A stretch of 40,484 bases of DNA from the NCBI GenBank assembly GCA_964561095.1, contig CAZLNV010000005.1, forward strand, positions 1 to 40,484, in the 5' to 3' direction. Positions 8,326 to 16,391 of the stretch are shown piece by piece. A program made the translations under genes and the position numbers. The notes under the pieces are model-generated. The model was not told the origin of the DNA and searched no databases. It saw only the letters and a list, made by a program, of their open reading frames with translations. This DNA comes from CAZLNV01 sp964561095. GTDB taxonomy: Bacteria; Bacillota_I; Bacilli_A; RF39; UBA660. How positions within the stretch are numbered: position 1 is the first letter of the stretch; every line of letters starts with the position of its first letter.

Positions 8326-8982
8326 TCATTTATATCTGCTTTTTAAATATTCTTCTTCACTTAATATTTGATTGTTTTCTATTATTTTATGCCTTTTACT
8401 TCTTTTTATTTTTTTTATATTATTTATTAATTTTCCTTCTTTAAATTTAAAATTATATAAATATCTCTCTAATATAAACTTATTGAATTTTGCCCTATGC
8501 ATATTTATTTCATTAAATATATTTTTGATTAATATAATGGACAAAAATATAAATATTTTTCTTTTTTCAAATATAGCTACAATAAATATAGTAACAAAAG
8601 ATATAATAATTAATATAATATTAGACTTTTTATATGAAAATATTTTTTCTAATAATAAATTTAGCAATTTGGAACCATCTAATGGTATAATAGGTAAAAA
8701 ATTAAAATATAATAGTGTCATATGAAGTGTAGAAACTATATTAAAATTGATTTCAGTAATAAGTCCACTTCTATATAATATTAATATAATAATATAAAAT
8801 ATTTCTTGTAACAAAGGACCGCCTAACAATATTACTAATTCATTTGACATAGATGAATTTAATAGCACATCATATTTTGTTATTCCCCCAAAAGGATATA
8901 TCATTACTGCACCCGATTTAACTTTTACAAAAGATGCTAACAACAAATGTCCTAATTCGTGAATAGTTATTAATAGTAGCAA
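8326..8982 (-). CDS. spoIVFB: SpoIVFB-like site-2 intramembrane metalloprotease
   Basis: M50 family protease with 'HELGH' zinc motif and 'NFLPIIPLDGSKLL', the second-Asp motif; several hydrophobic helices; basic C-terminal tail. The first canonical codon in frame is a TTG (8982) only a few residues before HELGH. The frame stays open to 9081 and encodes 'NIHVSNITYIFLLISFLGG', which matches the first membrane helix of B. subtilis SpoIVFB ('IHVHP...'). The real start is therefore probably non-AUG (ATT 9081, ATA 9078/9069 or ATT 9057), overlapping the end of the SpoIVFA-like gene. In Bacillus this protease activates pro-sigma-K; whether that happens here is unknown. Confidence 0.85.
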   Translation of the reverse strand: MLLLITIHELGHLLLASFVKVKSGAVMIYPFGGITKYDVLLNSSMSNELVILLGGPLLQEIFYIIILILYRSGLITEINFNIVSTLHMTLLYFNFLPIIPLDGSKLLNLLLEKIFSYKKSNIILIIISFVTIFIVAIFEKRKIFIFLSIILIKNIFNEINMHRAKFNKFILERYLYNFKFKEGKLINNIKKIKRSKRHKIIENNQILSEEEYLKSRYK

Positions 8983-9058
8983 TATAAATACATAGTTAAA
9001 ATAACCTCCTAAAAAAGAAATAAGTAAAAATATATATGTAATATTACTTACATGAATA

Positions 9059-9625
9059 TTAGTTAATATATTCTTTATAATCTAAAAATTCTCCATTTTT
9101 TTGAAATACTAGATATAAATTATCTTTTAAAGTGGCAAAGGAAGTGTTTTTGTTTACATAATCATATAAATTTACATTGATATTATCAATATTACCATAC
9201 CAAACATCGACACCATTGCTTTGCTGAACAATTAAAACATTTCCATATCCTTCTTTTTCTCCTATGAAAACTACTATTCCACTATCAAGAAAAGAGGCAC
9301 TCTCTCCATTTTTAGTTTTAAGCGATACACCATCTTTATATGTTTGATAATCTGTATAATTAATTTCGTTATTTAAGCTAACTGTTTTACTTTTATCATC
9401 AGCTTTTTCAAATATTCCTTTATATAATTTATTTATTTTAGAAAAATTAAAATCTGTTTGAAATAATTCTTCTTTTATTAATTTTTTTGTATTATCACTT
9501 AATTTGCACATAGCTAAAACACTTACCGCTAAAAATGCGCTAACAATTAGTTTTGCTATAAAACCTTTTAAAAATTTAAATTTAGTATGTCCACTTTTAT
9601 TTTTTTTATATTCTTCTAAAGTCAT
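9059..9625 (-). CDS. spoIVFA: SpoIVFA-like membrane protein with degenerate LytM domain
   Basis: 188 aa: cytoplasmic basic N-terminus, one membrane helix (about 25-42), linker, and a C-terminal M23/LytM-like domain (about 108-188) with 'GIVVFIGEKEGYGNVLIVQQ...WYGNID'. The zinc ligands of active M23 peptidases are absent, as in SpoIVFA, which holds SpoIVFB inactive until cleaved. It lies directly before the SpoIVFB-like gene and after radC, the Bacillus order without mreBCD-minCD. Ribosome site GGGTGATG lies before the ATG. Confidence 0.8.
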   Translation of the reverse strand: MTLEEYKKNKSGHTKFKFLKGFIAKLIVSAFLAVSVLAMCKLSDNTKKLIKEELFQTDFNFSKINKLYKGIFEKADDKSKTVSLNNEINYTDYQTYKDGVSLKTKNGESASFLDSGIVVFIGEKEGYGNVLIVQQSNGVDVWYGNIDNINVNLYDYVNKNTSFATLKDNLYLVFQKNGEFLDYKEYIN

Positions 9626-9654
9626 ATCATCACCCTAAAAAATATATATGACAT

Positions 9655-10335
9655 TTATTTATTTTTATTCATTGTTTCATAAAAACTATAGTATGTATTG
9701 TTTCCAAATATTATATGATCAATTAATTTAATTCCCATTACATCACCAGTTTTAATAAGTATTTCTGTAATATCTATGTCTTGGATACTTGGACTAGCAT
9801 CTCCTGAAGGATGATTATGCATCACTATTACAGATGAAGCACTTGTTAATAATGCTTCTTTAAATATTTCTCTTGGATGTATGACTGATTTATCAATAGT
9901 TCCTTTAAATAAAGTAATAAACTTAATTACATTTTTCTTTGTATCCAAATACAAAGCACAAAATTTTTCTTGCTTTAAATTATCAAATTCACTTCTATAA
10001 ATATTATAAGTATCTATTGTAGAATTAACTTTTAATTTTTCTTTATCTTTTACATAATGAACTCTTTTTCCAAGTTCAACAGCCGCCTGTATTTGACAAG
10101 CTTTTACATTACCTATTCCTTTTATCTTACTAAGCAAATTTATACTTGCATCTTTTAAATATTCTACACCACCCAATTCTTTTAATATAATCATAGACAA
10201 TTCTTTAGAATTAATATTCTTTGTCCCACACTTTAAAATAATTGCTAAAAGTTCTTCATTTGATAAAGACTCTACACCATAATTATTTAATCTCTCCCTC
10301 GGTTTCTCTATTTCTAACATTTCCTTTATTTTCAT
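9655..10335 (-). CDS. radC: RadC family JAB-domain protein
   Basis: 226 aa. N-terminal helix-hairpin-helix region ('SKIKGIGNVKACQIQAAVELGKR', a UPF0758 feature, shown here as its core) and C-terminal JAB/MPN domain with 'HNHPSGDASPSIQD', the metal-binding motif. RadC is no longer thought to be a RecA-type repair protein; its role is unclear. No good ribosome site precedes the ATG. It lies 30 bases before the SpoIVFA-like gene, so mreB, mreC, mreD, minC and minD, found between them in B. subtilis, are missing from this locus. Confidence 0.93.
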   Translation of the reverse strand: MKIKEMLEIEKPRERLNNYGVESLSNEELLAIILKCGTKNINSKELSMIILKELGGVEYLKDASINLLSKIKGIGNVKACQIQAAVELGKRVHYVKDKEKLKVNSTIDTYNIYRSEFDNLKQEKFCALYLDTKKNVIKFITLFKGTIDKSVIHPREIFKEALLTSASSVIVMHNHPSGDASPSIQDIDITEILIKTGDVMGIKLIDHIIFGNNTYYSFYETMNKNK

Positions 10336-10389
10336 ATTTTTTGTTTTAATAACATTTATTTTTTAAAAATTTTTTATTATAAAACTATA

Positions 10390-10842
10390 TTAAATTTTAT
10401 TATCTTTTTTAATGCAATCTCCTTCATAACTTTTTAATATTTCTTTATTAACGGCATATATTGTTTCTTTATCCTCTGTCTTATTTAAAAGATAATCATA
10501 AGTCTCAAGATTTTTAATAAACTTCTTACAATAAATGTTTTTACTCCTCATATATATATTATTGCCATTTTTTGTGTAAAACACTTTTATTTTTTCAATA
10601 TTATCTAAACTTTTAGAAATTCCTACATACACATGATAAAGATTTAATTCTTTAACAACCAAATAATTTGGCAATGTTTTTGTTATACTACTAACATTGT
10701 CATATTTTTTATATGCTCCTATTTGTAAAAAATATACTTCCGTTTCAACTGATTCAGCATCTTTATTATTGTTATAGTTTATAAAAGCAAATAAAGAAAA
10801 TATTATTCCTAATATTACGGATATTATAATTGTCTTTTTCAT
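10390..10842 (-). CDS. SPOR-domain-like single-pass membrane protein (SpoIIB position)
   Basis: 150 aa with an N-terminal membrane helix (about 4-22) and an extracellular segment 'VYFLQIGAYKKYDNVSS...LNLYHVYVG' that fits the SPOR fold, which binds denuded peptidoglycan glycans at septa. In B. subtilis the SPOR-domain gene spoIIB lies near radC (spoIIB-maf-radC), so this may be the SpoIIB counterpart; the protein is far shorter than SpoIIB (over 300 aa). GAGGAG precedes the ATG. Homology is by motif and position only. Confidence 0.6.
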   Translation of the reverse strand: MKKTIIISVILGIIFSLFAFINYNNNKDAESVETEVYFLQIGAYKKYDNVSSITKTLPNYLVVKELNLYHVYVGISKSLDNIEKIKVFYTKNGNNIYMRSKNIYCKKFIKNLETYDYLLNKTEDKETIYAVNKEILKSYEGDCIKKDNKI

Positions 10843-10864
10843 ATTAACTCCTCGTGTAAATTAT

Positions 10865-10901
10865 ACAAAATAAAAACCATAATATTTGTCATATTATGGT
10901 T
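10865..10901 (-). terminator. Terminator of the YlbL-like gene
   Basis: A 10-bp stem (10875-10884 with 10892-10901) followed on the minus strand by TTTATTTTG. It ends at the stop codon of the PDZ-Lon protease gene. Confidence 0.8.
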
Positions 10902-11901
10902 AGTCATTCAATTTATTTAATACATTTTTAAATGTATCTGCTTCAATAATTTTAACCTTATAATTATTCTTGCCTTTTTCATACATACATTCTTCATAGT
11001 TTGCGCTTGGGCACAAAAATATATCTGCTTTTTTCTTTACTGATCCGGCTAATTTATACTTCACTCCAGAAATTTCTCCAACTTCACCAGTTGAACTTAT
11101 AGTACCAGTCCCAGAAATTATTCTGCCCTTTGTAATATCTTCTTCATTCAACATATCATATATTTTTAAAGCTGTCATTAGTCCACCCGATGGTCCAATT
11201 TCATTACCTTTAAATTTAAATTCCACCTTTGGATTAGTTACTAACGCTCTTTCATCCGCAATAGATATTCCTATAATATTTTTATTGTTATCATTTTTGA
11301 TAATAGCGTATCTTTCAATTTCTTTTTCATCATTTATCACTTTTAAATTTATCTTTTGTGAAGTTTTTAAATTTTTTAAAATATCAGAAAATTCATCAAC
11401 ATTTTTAATTTTAATATTATCTATACTTACTATTACATCCCCTACTTCCAAATTTGTTTCTGCATTCTTATAAATATGTAATACACTCACCCCATTTTCT
11501 TCAGCATAATATTCCATACCTAATTCATTAAATGCAACCATAATCGCATTTTCATTTACATTATTTAAATATATTTTATTTCTTTCATTAGATTCCTCAA
11601 TTGTTTCATCTTCGATTTTAACATCATCTAAGGGCACTAAATCCCAAGATGGAATTAAATATGAAGCTAAAACAAATAAAATTGAACCACTTCTCCCTCT
11701 TACATATGTCAAATTAAAACTACCCTTACTTTCATAAGAATTATTGATCTTAATTTTATCTTCTAAATTTATTAAACTCCCGGGGCTATATATTTGATAG
11801 TCAGTTTTTATTAAAATCATAAGTAAAAATACAACATACACTATTACTAATTTGTAATTGTTTTTTATTATATCTTTAAAAAATTTTTTTATTTTCATCA
11901 T
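10900..11901 (-). CDS. ylbL: YlbL/SepM-like membrane PDZ and Lon-type protease
   Basis: 333 aa: N-terminal membrane helix (about 17-32), a PDZ-like region (about 135-200, 'LEVGDVIVSIDNIKIKNVDEF'), and a C-terminal S16 Lon-type proteolytic domain. Catalytic Ser is S238 in 'GPSGGLMTAL' and catalytic Lys is likely K283 in 'GVKYKLAGSVKKKADIFL'. Homologues are YlbL of Bacillus (DNA-damage checkpoint recovery, degrades YneA) and SepM of Streptococcus. This is relevant because a YneA-like SOS microprotein is encoded at 18655. It is divergent from ylbJ, its neighbour in Bacillus too. Confidence 0.9.
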   Translation of the reverse strand: MMKIKKFFKDIIKNNYKLVIVYVVFLLMILIKTDYQIYSPGSLINLEDKIKINNSYESKGSFNLTYVRGRSGSILFVLASYLIPSWDLVPLDDVKIEDETIEESNERNKIYLNNVNENAIMVAFNELGMEYYAEENGVSVLHIYKNAETNLEVGDVIVSIDNIKIKNVDEFSDILKNLKTSQKINLKVINDEKEIERYAIIKNDNNKNIIGISIADERALVTNPKVEFKFKGNEIGPSGGLMTALKIYDMLNEEDITKGRIISGTGTISSTGEVGEISGVKYKLAGSVKKKADIFLCPSANYEECMYEKGKNNYKVKIIEADTFKNVLNKLND

Positions 11902-11942
11902 AAAATCCTCTATAAAATATTATAACATACTAGAGGATATAT

Positions 11943-12875
11943 ATGCTTAAAAAGAAAAATATTTTAATATTGATATTTATTTTATTTATAGAAATCATAA
12001 TATTATTTAATCCAAATATTTTACTAGTATCCGTGAGTGAAGCACTAAATCTATTTATAAATAAATTATTTATTTCTTTATTTCCATTTTTTGTTTTAAA
12101 TGAAATATTATTAGAGTACAATCTTTCTTATTATATTTCATCTTTAAAATATAACTTTTTATCAAAAATATTTAATATCAATAAAAGCTCCATAAGTATA
12201 ATTATATTGTCTCTATTAACCGGCCATCCCTCAAATGCCAAATATATAAAAGATTATTTAGATAAGGGTTTAATAAGTGAATCTGAAGCTACAAAATTAC
12301 TTATTATAACCTTTTTCCCGAGTCCGGTTTTTGTTATAACTGTTGTAGGTTATCTATTATTTAATAATATAGAAATAGGAATATTTTTATTATTAGCAGT
12401 TTACTTCATTAATTTCTTATTGGGAATAATAATTAAAAATAAATTTGATATCATTAAAAATGAAAACATACTTTTGCCTATAAATAATAAAAATTTTTCA
12501 GTTATACTAAAAAATGCACTGATAAATTCTTTTAGTACTTTATTTTTGATATTAGGAAATATTATTATATTTTTACTACTTTTGAACTTATTCAATGAAT
12601 ATTTTAATTTTACTCCCATAATAAATACTATATTTTCTATATTGATTGAGATTACAAATGGAATTAAAAAAGCTAGTATTTTAAATACTAACTTAGCTCT
12701 AAAAATTTCTTTGACTTTATTTGCATTAATGTTTTCTGGGCTATCAATACATAGTCAAGTCTCTAGTATATTGAGTGATTATAAAATAGATTATAAAAGT
12801 GTTTTTACTTATAGAATTATAATCTCGATAATATCATTTATTTTTTCATACTTCTTACTAAAGGTACTCTTTTGA
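11943..12875 (+). CDS. ylbJ: YlbJ-like sporulation integral membrane protein (nucleoside-recognition/Gate domain)
   Basis: 310 aa, about eight hydrophobic segments, with the conserved core 'LLTGHPSNAKYIKDYLDKG' followed by 'ISESEATKLLIITFFPSPVF', close to the 'GFPSGAK...LISE.EA.RL....NFP.P.F' pattern of YlbJ. In B. subtilis YlbJ is a sigma-E-dependent sporulation protein; homologues carry the Gate domain seen in some transporters. It is the only plus-strand gene between 9 and 18 kb. Ribosome site AGAGGA. Its last 38 bases overlap the convergent small gene at 12838. Confidence 0.85.
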   Translation: MLKKKNILILIFILFIEIIILFNPNILLVSVSEALNLFINKLFISLFPFFVLNEILLEYNLSYYISSLKYNFLSKIFNINKSSISIIILSLLTGHPSNAKYIKDYLDKGLISESEATKLLIITFFPSPVFVITVVGYLLFNNIEIGIFLLLAVYFINFLLGIIIKNKFDIIKNENILLPINNKNFSVILKNALINSFSTLFLILGNIIIFLLLLNLFNEYFNFTPIINTIFSILIEITNGIKKASILNTNLALKISLTLFALMFSGLSIHSQVSSILSDYKIDYKSVFTYRIIISIISFIFSYFLLKVLF

Positions 12876-13179
12876 TTCTTAAAAATTTTAAATATCTATC
12901 ATACATATAATAACCTAATTTAAGAGCATCCTCTCTTGAAACACTACCCCAATTGATACGTGAATGTGATACTTCATTAAATGGTATTAATGTTCTTTCA
13001 AAATATATCTCATCATCATCAGACATTTCTTCATTAATCATTTTACATAAATTTAAATCTAGCATTTCACCATCATAAACAGATTTCACTAACACATGCG
13101 CATTGGTTACTCTTTTGCCTTTTTGAAAATGCTCAACCATTCCCAAATATAAATTATCAACCTTATACACTTTATCCAT
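12838..13179 (-). CDS. Conserved hypothetical small protein
   Basis: 113 aa, soluble, no recognised domain; acidic centre ('EEMSDDDEIYFERT') and basic C-terminus ('LRIKRVPLVRSMKK'). Its ATG overlaps the stop of yneF by one base (TAATG), so it is translationally coupled to yneF. Its 3' end overlaps ylbJ on the other strand. Confidence 0.7.
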   Translation of the reverse strand: MDKVYKVDNLYLGMVEHFQKGKRVTNAHVLVKSVYDGEMLDLNLCKMINEEMSDDDEIYFERTLIPFNEVSHSRINWGSVSREDALKLGYYMYDRYLKFLRIKRVPLVRSMKK

Positions 13180-13388
13180 TAGTTATACCTACTCATTTGT
13201 TTCATCAATTGATTTACTTGCTTTTGACTTGGATTTCTACCCATTCCTCTCATTAATGCCTTTATCATTTCTTCATTAATTGGTGGATTTTCTTTTAATT
13301 GCTTTTTAAATACAGCTTTTGCTATAAAAAAGCCTATTACAATTCCTCCTATTAACCCAAAAATTACATACAAAATATCCCACAACAT
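13179..13388 (-). CDS. yneF: YneF family (UPF0154) small membrane protein
   Basis: 69 aa from the ATG at 13388, chosen because AGGAGG (13398-13403) is 9 bases upstream; the longer frame starts at a TTG within the ribosome site. One membrane helix followed by 'NPPINEEMIKALMRGMGRNPSQKQVNQLMKQM' (quoted core: NPPINEEM, NPSQKQVNQLMK), the UPF0154 signature. Function unknown. In B. subtilis yneF follows sirA (yneE), and the same pair is seen here. Confidence 0.9.
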   Translation of the reverse strand: MLWDILYVIFGLIGGIVIGFFIAKAVFKKQLKENPPINEEMIKALMRGMGRNPSQKQVNQLMKQMSRYN

Positions 13389-13428
13389 AAATAAATTCCT
13401 CCTACTCAAAATTAATTACTTAATTTAT

Positions 13429-13457
13429 ATTATAATAAAATCGAACTTGATTGTCTA
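13429..13457 (-). promoter_or_regulatory. Promoter of yneF and downstream gene
   Basis: TAGACA (13452-13457), 17-bp spacer, TATAAT (13429-13434), overlapping the last codons of the SirA-like gene. It indicates that yneF can be transcribed without sirA. Confidence 0.6.
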
Positions 13458-13889
13458 GGAATAATTGCACTCTTTTAAATTAATTTTTTTTAAATAAAAA
13501 TAATCTCCATTTACAAAATCGCATATAAAGATATTCTTTAAATTTTTTATTTCATTAAAAAATTTGGGGTACACCATATTTGTGTTAATAGCCATATGTG
13601 AATTCTTAATAGCTAATTTAGTTGTTTCATTCTTATAAAAATCATTTATTATGTGTGTACTCCTATAACAAGTGTAATTATAATTATCATAATTTAAATT
13701 TCTTATCAATAAATTGATGTTTTTTTTATCAAAAAAGTTACATGTCCTTTCAAATACTTTATATCCCAATTTAACTTCATTTTTATTTAATTTATAGATG
13801 CTTTCTAAAACATGATAAAGTTTATTTGGATCATTTCTAGTTTGATTATAAATATTTTCTTTAATTGAAAAAATATAATAAAGTCTCAT
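13455..13889 (-). CDS. sirA: SirA-like protein (sporulation inhibitor of replication)
   Basis: 144 aa. The N-terminus 'YYIFSIKENI' and C-terminus 'FFNEIKNLKNIFICDFVNGDYFYL' resemble B. subtilis SirA ('YYTYLIKEEF', 'FFEVLKKV...FLAMDFNSKRYGWL'), which binds domain I of DnaA and blocks replication starts during sporulation. The neighbour yneF gives the same pair as yneE(sirA)-yneF in Bacillus, which strengthens the call. Ribosome site AAGGAGG precedes the ATG, with TATAAT just upstream. The central part is diverged. Confidence 0.7.
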   Translation of the reverse strand: MRLYYIFSIKENIYNQTRNDPNKLYHVLESIYKLNKNEVKLGYKVFERTCNFFDKKNINLLIRNLNYDNYNYTCYRSTHIINDFYKNETTKLAIKNSHMAINTNMVYPKFFNEIKNLKNIFICDFVNGDYFYLKKINLKECNYS

Positions 13890-13944
13890 TATTCCTCCTT
13901 TATTATATTTTATTACAACTAATATAAATTTTTTGTCGTTTTAA

Positions 13945-16083
13945 CTACTCTTGTTTTTTTATTTCTTCTTCTAAAGTTTTATACTTTGGTTCTAAAGTCA
14001 ACTCTATTACATCACTTGCCATAATGGCTTCTCCCACTTTTTTGGTAAAACTTTTGACATATCCATAATCTTTGAATGTAAATGCTATATTTGTCAAAGA
14101 TGAATAATTATTCACATCACCCCTAGACCAGCCTTTCATATTCGGCATTGTATAGTTAAACCCATTGGTTAAAAGAAATATTTTATCTTTTTCATTTACT
14201 ACGCTGCCCTTTTCAGGATATTGATTTATTACTTTTTCACCATCTCCAATTATAATTATTTCAACATTTTTAGTGTTTAGTTCACTTTCTACTGTTTTAA
14301 CTTCTTGATTTTTATAACTTTTCATATTAAATTGAACTATACTATTTCTAGTATCAGATTCTTTTATTCCTAAATATGTCCCAGTATCCTGAATAAGTCC
14401 AGTAACAGCACTACTCATAGCAGAAGAATTTTTTATTTTACTTACAGCTAAATATATAATGACTTTTGGATCATTTCCTGGGAAAATACCTGCAAAACTT
14501 CTAACATAGTTTGTATCACCAGTTTGATAGCCTCCACTTTTTGAAGCGATTTGCGCTGTACCAGTTTTTCCTAGTACATCGAATCCTTTAACGTTATATG
14601 CTTTACCAGTAGCAATTGGATCTTTTCCATCCACTACGCCTCTCATTAAAGATTTTATAGCTTCAACATTTTCTTTTGATGCTACCTTTTTCACTTCTGT
14701 TCTTTTTCCTTCATAAACTGTATCCCCACTATTTGGATCAATAATTTTTGATACTATGTAAGGTTTTAATGTTGTTCCATCATTTGTAATTGCGGTTAAC
14801 CCTTGAATCATTTGAATTGCGGTAACACTTATACTTTGACCAAAAGAAGCAGACGCTATTTCTGTATTATATTTAAAATTTATAGTCCCATATTGTTCAT
14901 TTGGAAGATTTATTCCAGTTTGAGTACCAAATCCTAAGTTTGTATAAAAATCAAATAGTTTTTGTCTTCCAACTTTTTGAACTAATTTAATTGCTCCTAC
15001 ATTGGAAGATGCATAAAAAGCTTGATTAAAAGTAATGTTTCCCCACCCTTTCTTGTTCCAATCTTTAATAACCGCATCATCTATCTGTATAGAACCAGAT
15101 TTATATACCTCAGACCCATTATAAGTGCCATTTTCCATTGCTGCTAAAAAAGAGAATATTTTCATAACAGAACCTGGTTCATAAGTATAGGAGACAAGTG
15201 GATCATAATAGGATGTTAAATCTTTGGTATTTGGATCAAAATTTGGTGAAGATGCAACTCCTAATATTGCGCCAGTTTTTGCATCAACAACACTTAAAGT
15301 GGCCCATTCAACTTTTGCATCTTCCAATTTTGACATTGCTTGCTCAGTAAACATTTGTATATTTGTATCTATAGTTAAATAAACATCATCACCTTTTTTT
15401 GCATCTTGTTTGGTTTCTGGAGTATTAGCAATCTTATATCCATACATATCTTGCTGATATTTTTTATAACCATTTTTCCCGGTTAATATGTCATTATATT
15501 CTAGTTCAATGCCAAGTTCTCCAACAATATTGTTCGACTCATCAGTTTTAGCATAACCCAAAGTATATGATAAAAAGTTAGAATTTGGATAGTATCTTTT
15601 TACACTTTTAGTAAAAGAAATTCCTGGCAATTCTAGTTCTTCAATTTGTTCTTTCAAAAGTTCAGATATTCCTCTTCCTCCGGGACCTAGTTCTACTTGG
15701 TATGTATCATTATTTAATAATGACAGTATTTTTTCCTCAGTCATATTAATAAGTGGAGATAGCATTTTTGCAGTATATTCTTTATCAACTACGTGATATG
15801 GCTTATTTATATCTTCTGTTCTCTTTTCACTTAAATATGCGATTACAGTATAACTATTTACATCTTGAGCTAATATTTCACCATTAGCATCATATATGGT
15901 ACCCCTAGGCGCTACTATAGTTTCATTTTTAATATCTCTATTATTAGCAAATTCTGTCAAATCTATTCCATCAATTTTTTTGCCTAGTGCTACATAATAT
16001 AGTTTAATAAAAATTAAGCAAAATAAAAGCAAAACAACTATAACAAATATTAAATTTATCCTAACTGTTCTTGCTTTATTCAT
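13945..16083 (-). CDS. pbpB: Class B penicillin-binding protein 2 with PASTA domains
   Basis: 712 aa septal transpeptidase. Membrane helix (about 9-30), dimerisation domain, then transpeptidase with S305-x-x-K308 ('PGSVMKIF'), S359-S-N361 ('ASSNVG') and K506-T-G ('GKTGTAQ'). Two C-terminal PASTA-like domains (about 580-700), as in PBP2B/SpoVD and PBP2X. It crosslinks peptidoglycan at the septum with an FtsW partner that is not in this window. It follows ftsL by 11 bases in the mraZ-rsmH-ftsL-pbp cluster. In Bacillus spoVD and mraY would follow; here the cluster ends. Confidence 0.95.
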   Translation of the reverse strand: MNKARTVRINLIFVIVVLLLFCLIFIKLYYVALGKKIDGIDLTEFANNRDIKNETIVAPRGTIYDANGEILAQDVNSYTVIAYLSEKRTEDINKPYHVVDKEYTAKMLSPLINMTEEKILSLLNNDTYQVELGPGGRGISELLKEQIEELELPGISFTKSVKRYYPNSNFLSYTLGYAKTDESNNIVGELGIELEYNDILTGKNGYKKYQQDMYGYKIANTPETKQDAKKGDDVYLTIDTNIQMFTEQAMSKLEDAKVEWATLSVVDAKTGAILGVASSPNFDPNTKDLTSYYDPLVSYTYEPGSVMKIFSFLAAMENGTYNGSEVYKSGSIQIDDAVIKDWNKKGWGNITFNQAFYASSNVGAIKLVQKVGRQKLFDFYTNLGFGTQTGINLPNEQYGTINFKYNTEIASASFGQSISVTAIQMIQGLTAITNDGTTLKPYIVSKIIDPNSGDTVYEGKRTEVKKVASKENVEAIKSLMRGVVDGKDPIATGKAYNVKGFDVLGKTGTAQIASKSGGYQTGDTNYVRSFAGIFPGNDPKVIIYLAVSKIKNSSAMSSAVTGLIQDTGTYLGIKESDTRNSIVQFNMKSYKNQEVKTVESELNTKNVEIIIIGDGEKVINQYPEKGSVVNEKDKIFLLTNGFNYTMPNMKGWSRGDVNNYSSLTNIAFTFKDYGYVKSFTKKVGEAIMASDVIELTLEPKYKTLEEEIKKQE

Positions 16084-16094
16084 GATTTAAACTC

Positions 16095-16382
16095 CTATTC
16101 AGATATAATTTTAATGTTACTATTATTATACTCCAAACCATATGAGGTTGCAACACTCTCAACTTTATCCAAAGATGATAACTCATTTATTTTCATCGAT
16201 AAACTTTCATTCAAATTTTCCTGTTTAGAAATTTTACTCCTAATACTTTCTACTTCTATATTAGTTTTAGATAACATTGCAGAAGAAAAAGCTTGACCCA
16301 AAAAATTTCCTATAATTAGTAACCCTATCATAGCATACAAAAATTTTTCACCTTTTAATAAACATATTTTCTTTTTCTTCAT
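16095..16382 (-). CDS. ftsL: FtsL-like cell division protein
   Basis: 95 aa: short basic N-terminus, one membrane helix (about 14-34) and a periplasmic-side coiled coil ('ESIRSKISKQENLNESLSMKINEL'; core given). Sequence is weakly conserved in this family; the call rests on topology, size and position between rsmH and the class B PBP. It would form the FtsL-DivIC-PBP complex at the septum. Confidence 0.8.
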   Translation of the reverse strand: MKKKKICLLKGEKFLYAMIGLLIIGNFLGQAFSSAMLSKTNIEVESIRSKISKQENLNESLSMKINELSSLDKVESVATSYGLEYNNSNIKIISE

Positions 16383-16391
16383 AATATCACC

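Noticed and set aside
12401..12619. Minus-strand frame inside ylbJ
   Set aside because: Low-complexity shadow of the ylbJ membrane helices; no ribosome site.
13442..13455. CGAAC-TTGA-TTGTC near the yneF promoter as a LexA box
   Set aside because: Only the left half matches the Bacillus site, it differs from the two boxes at lexA, and yneF is not an SOS gene.
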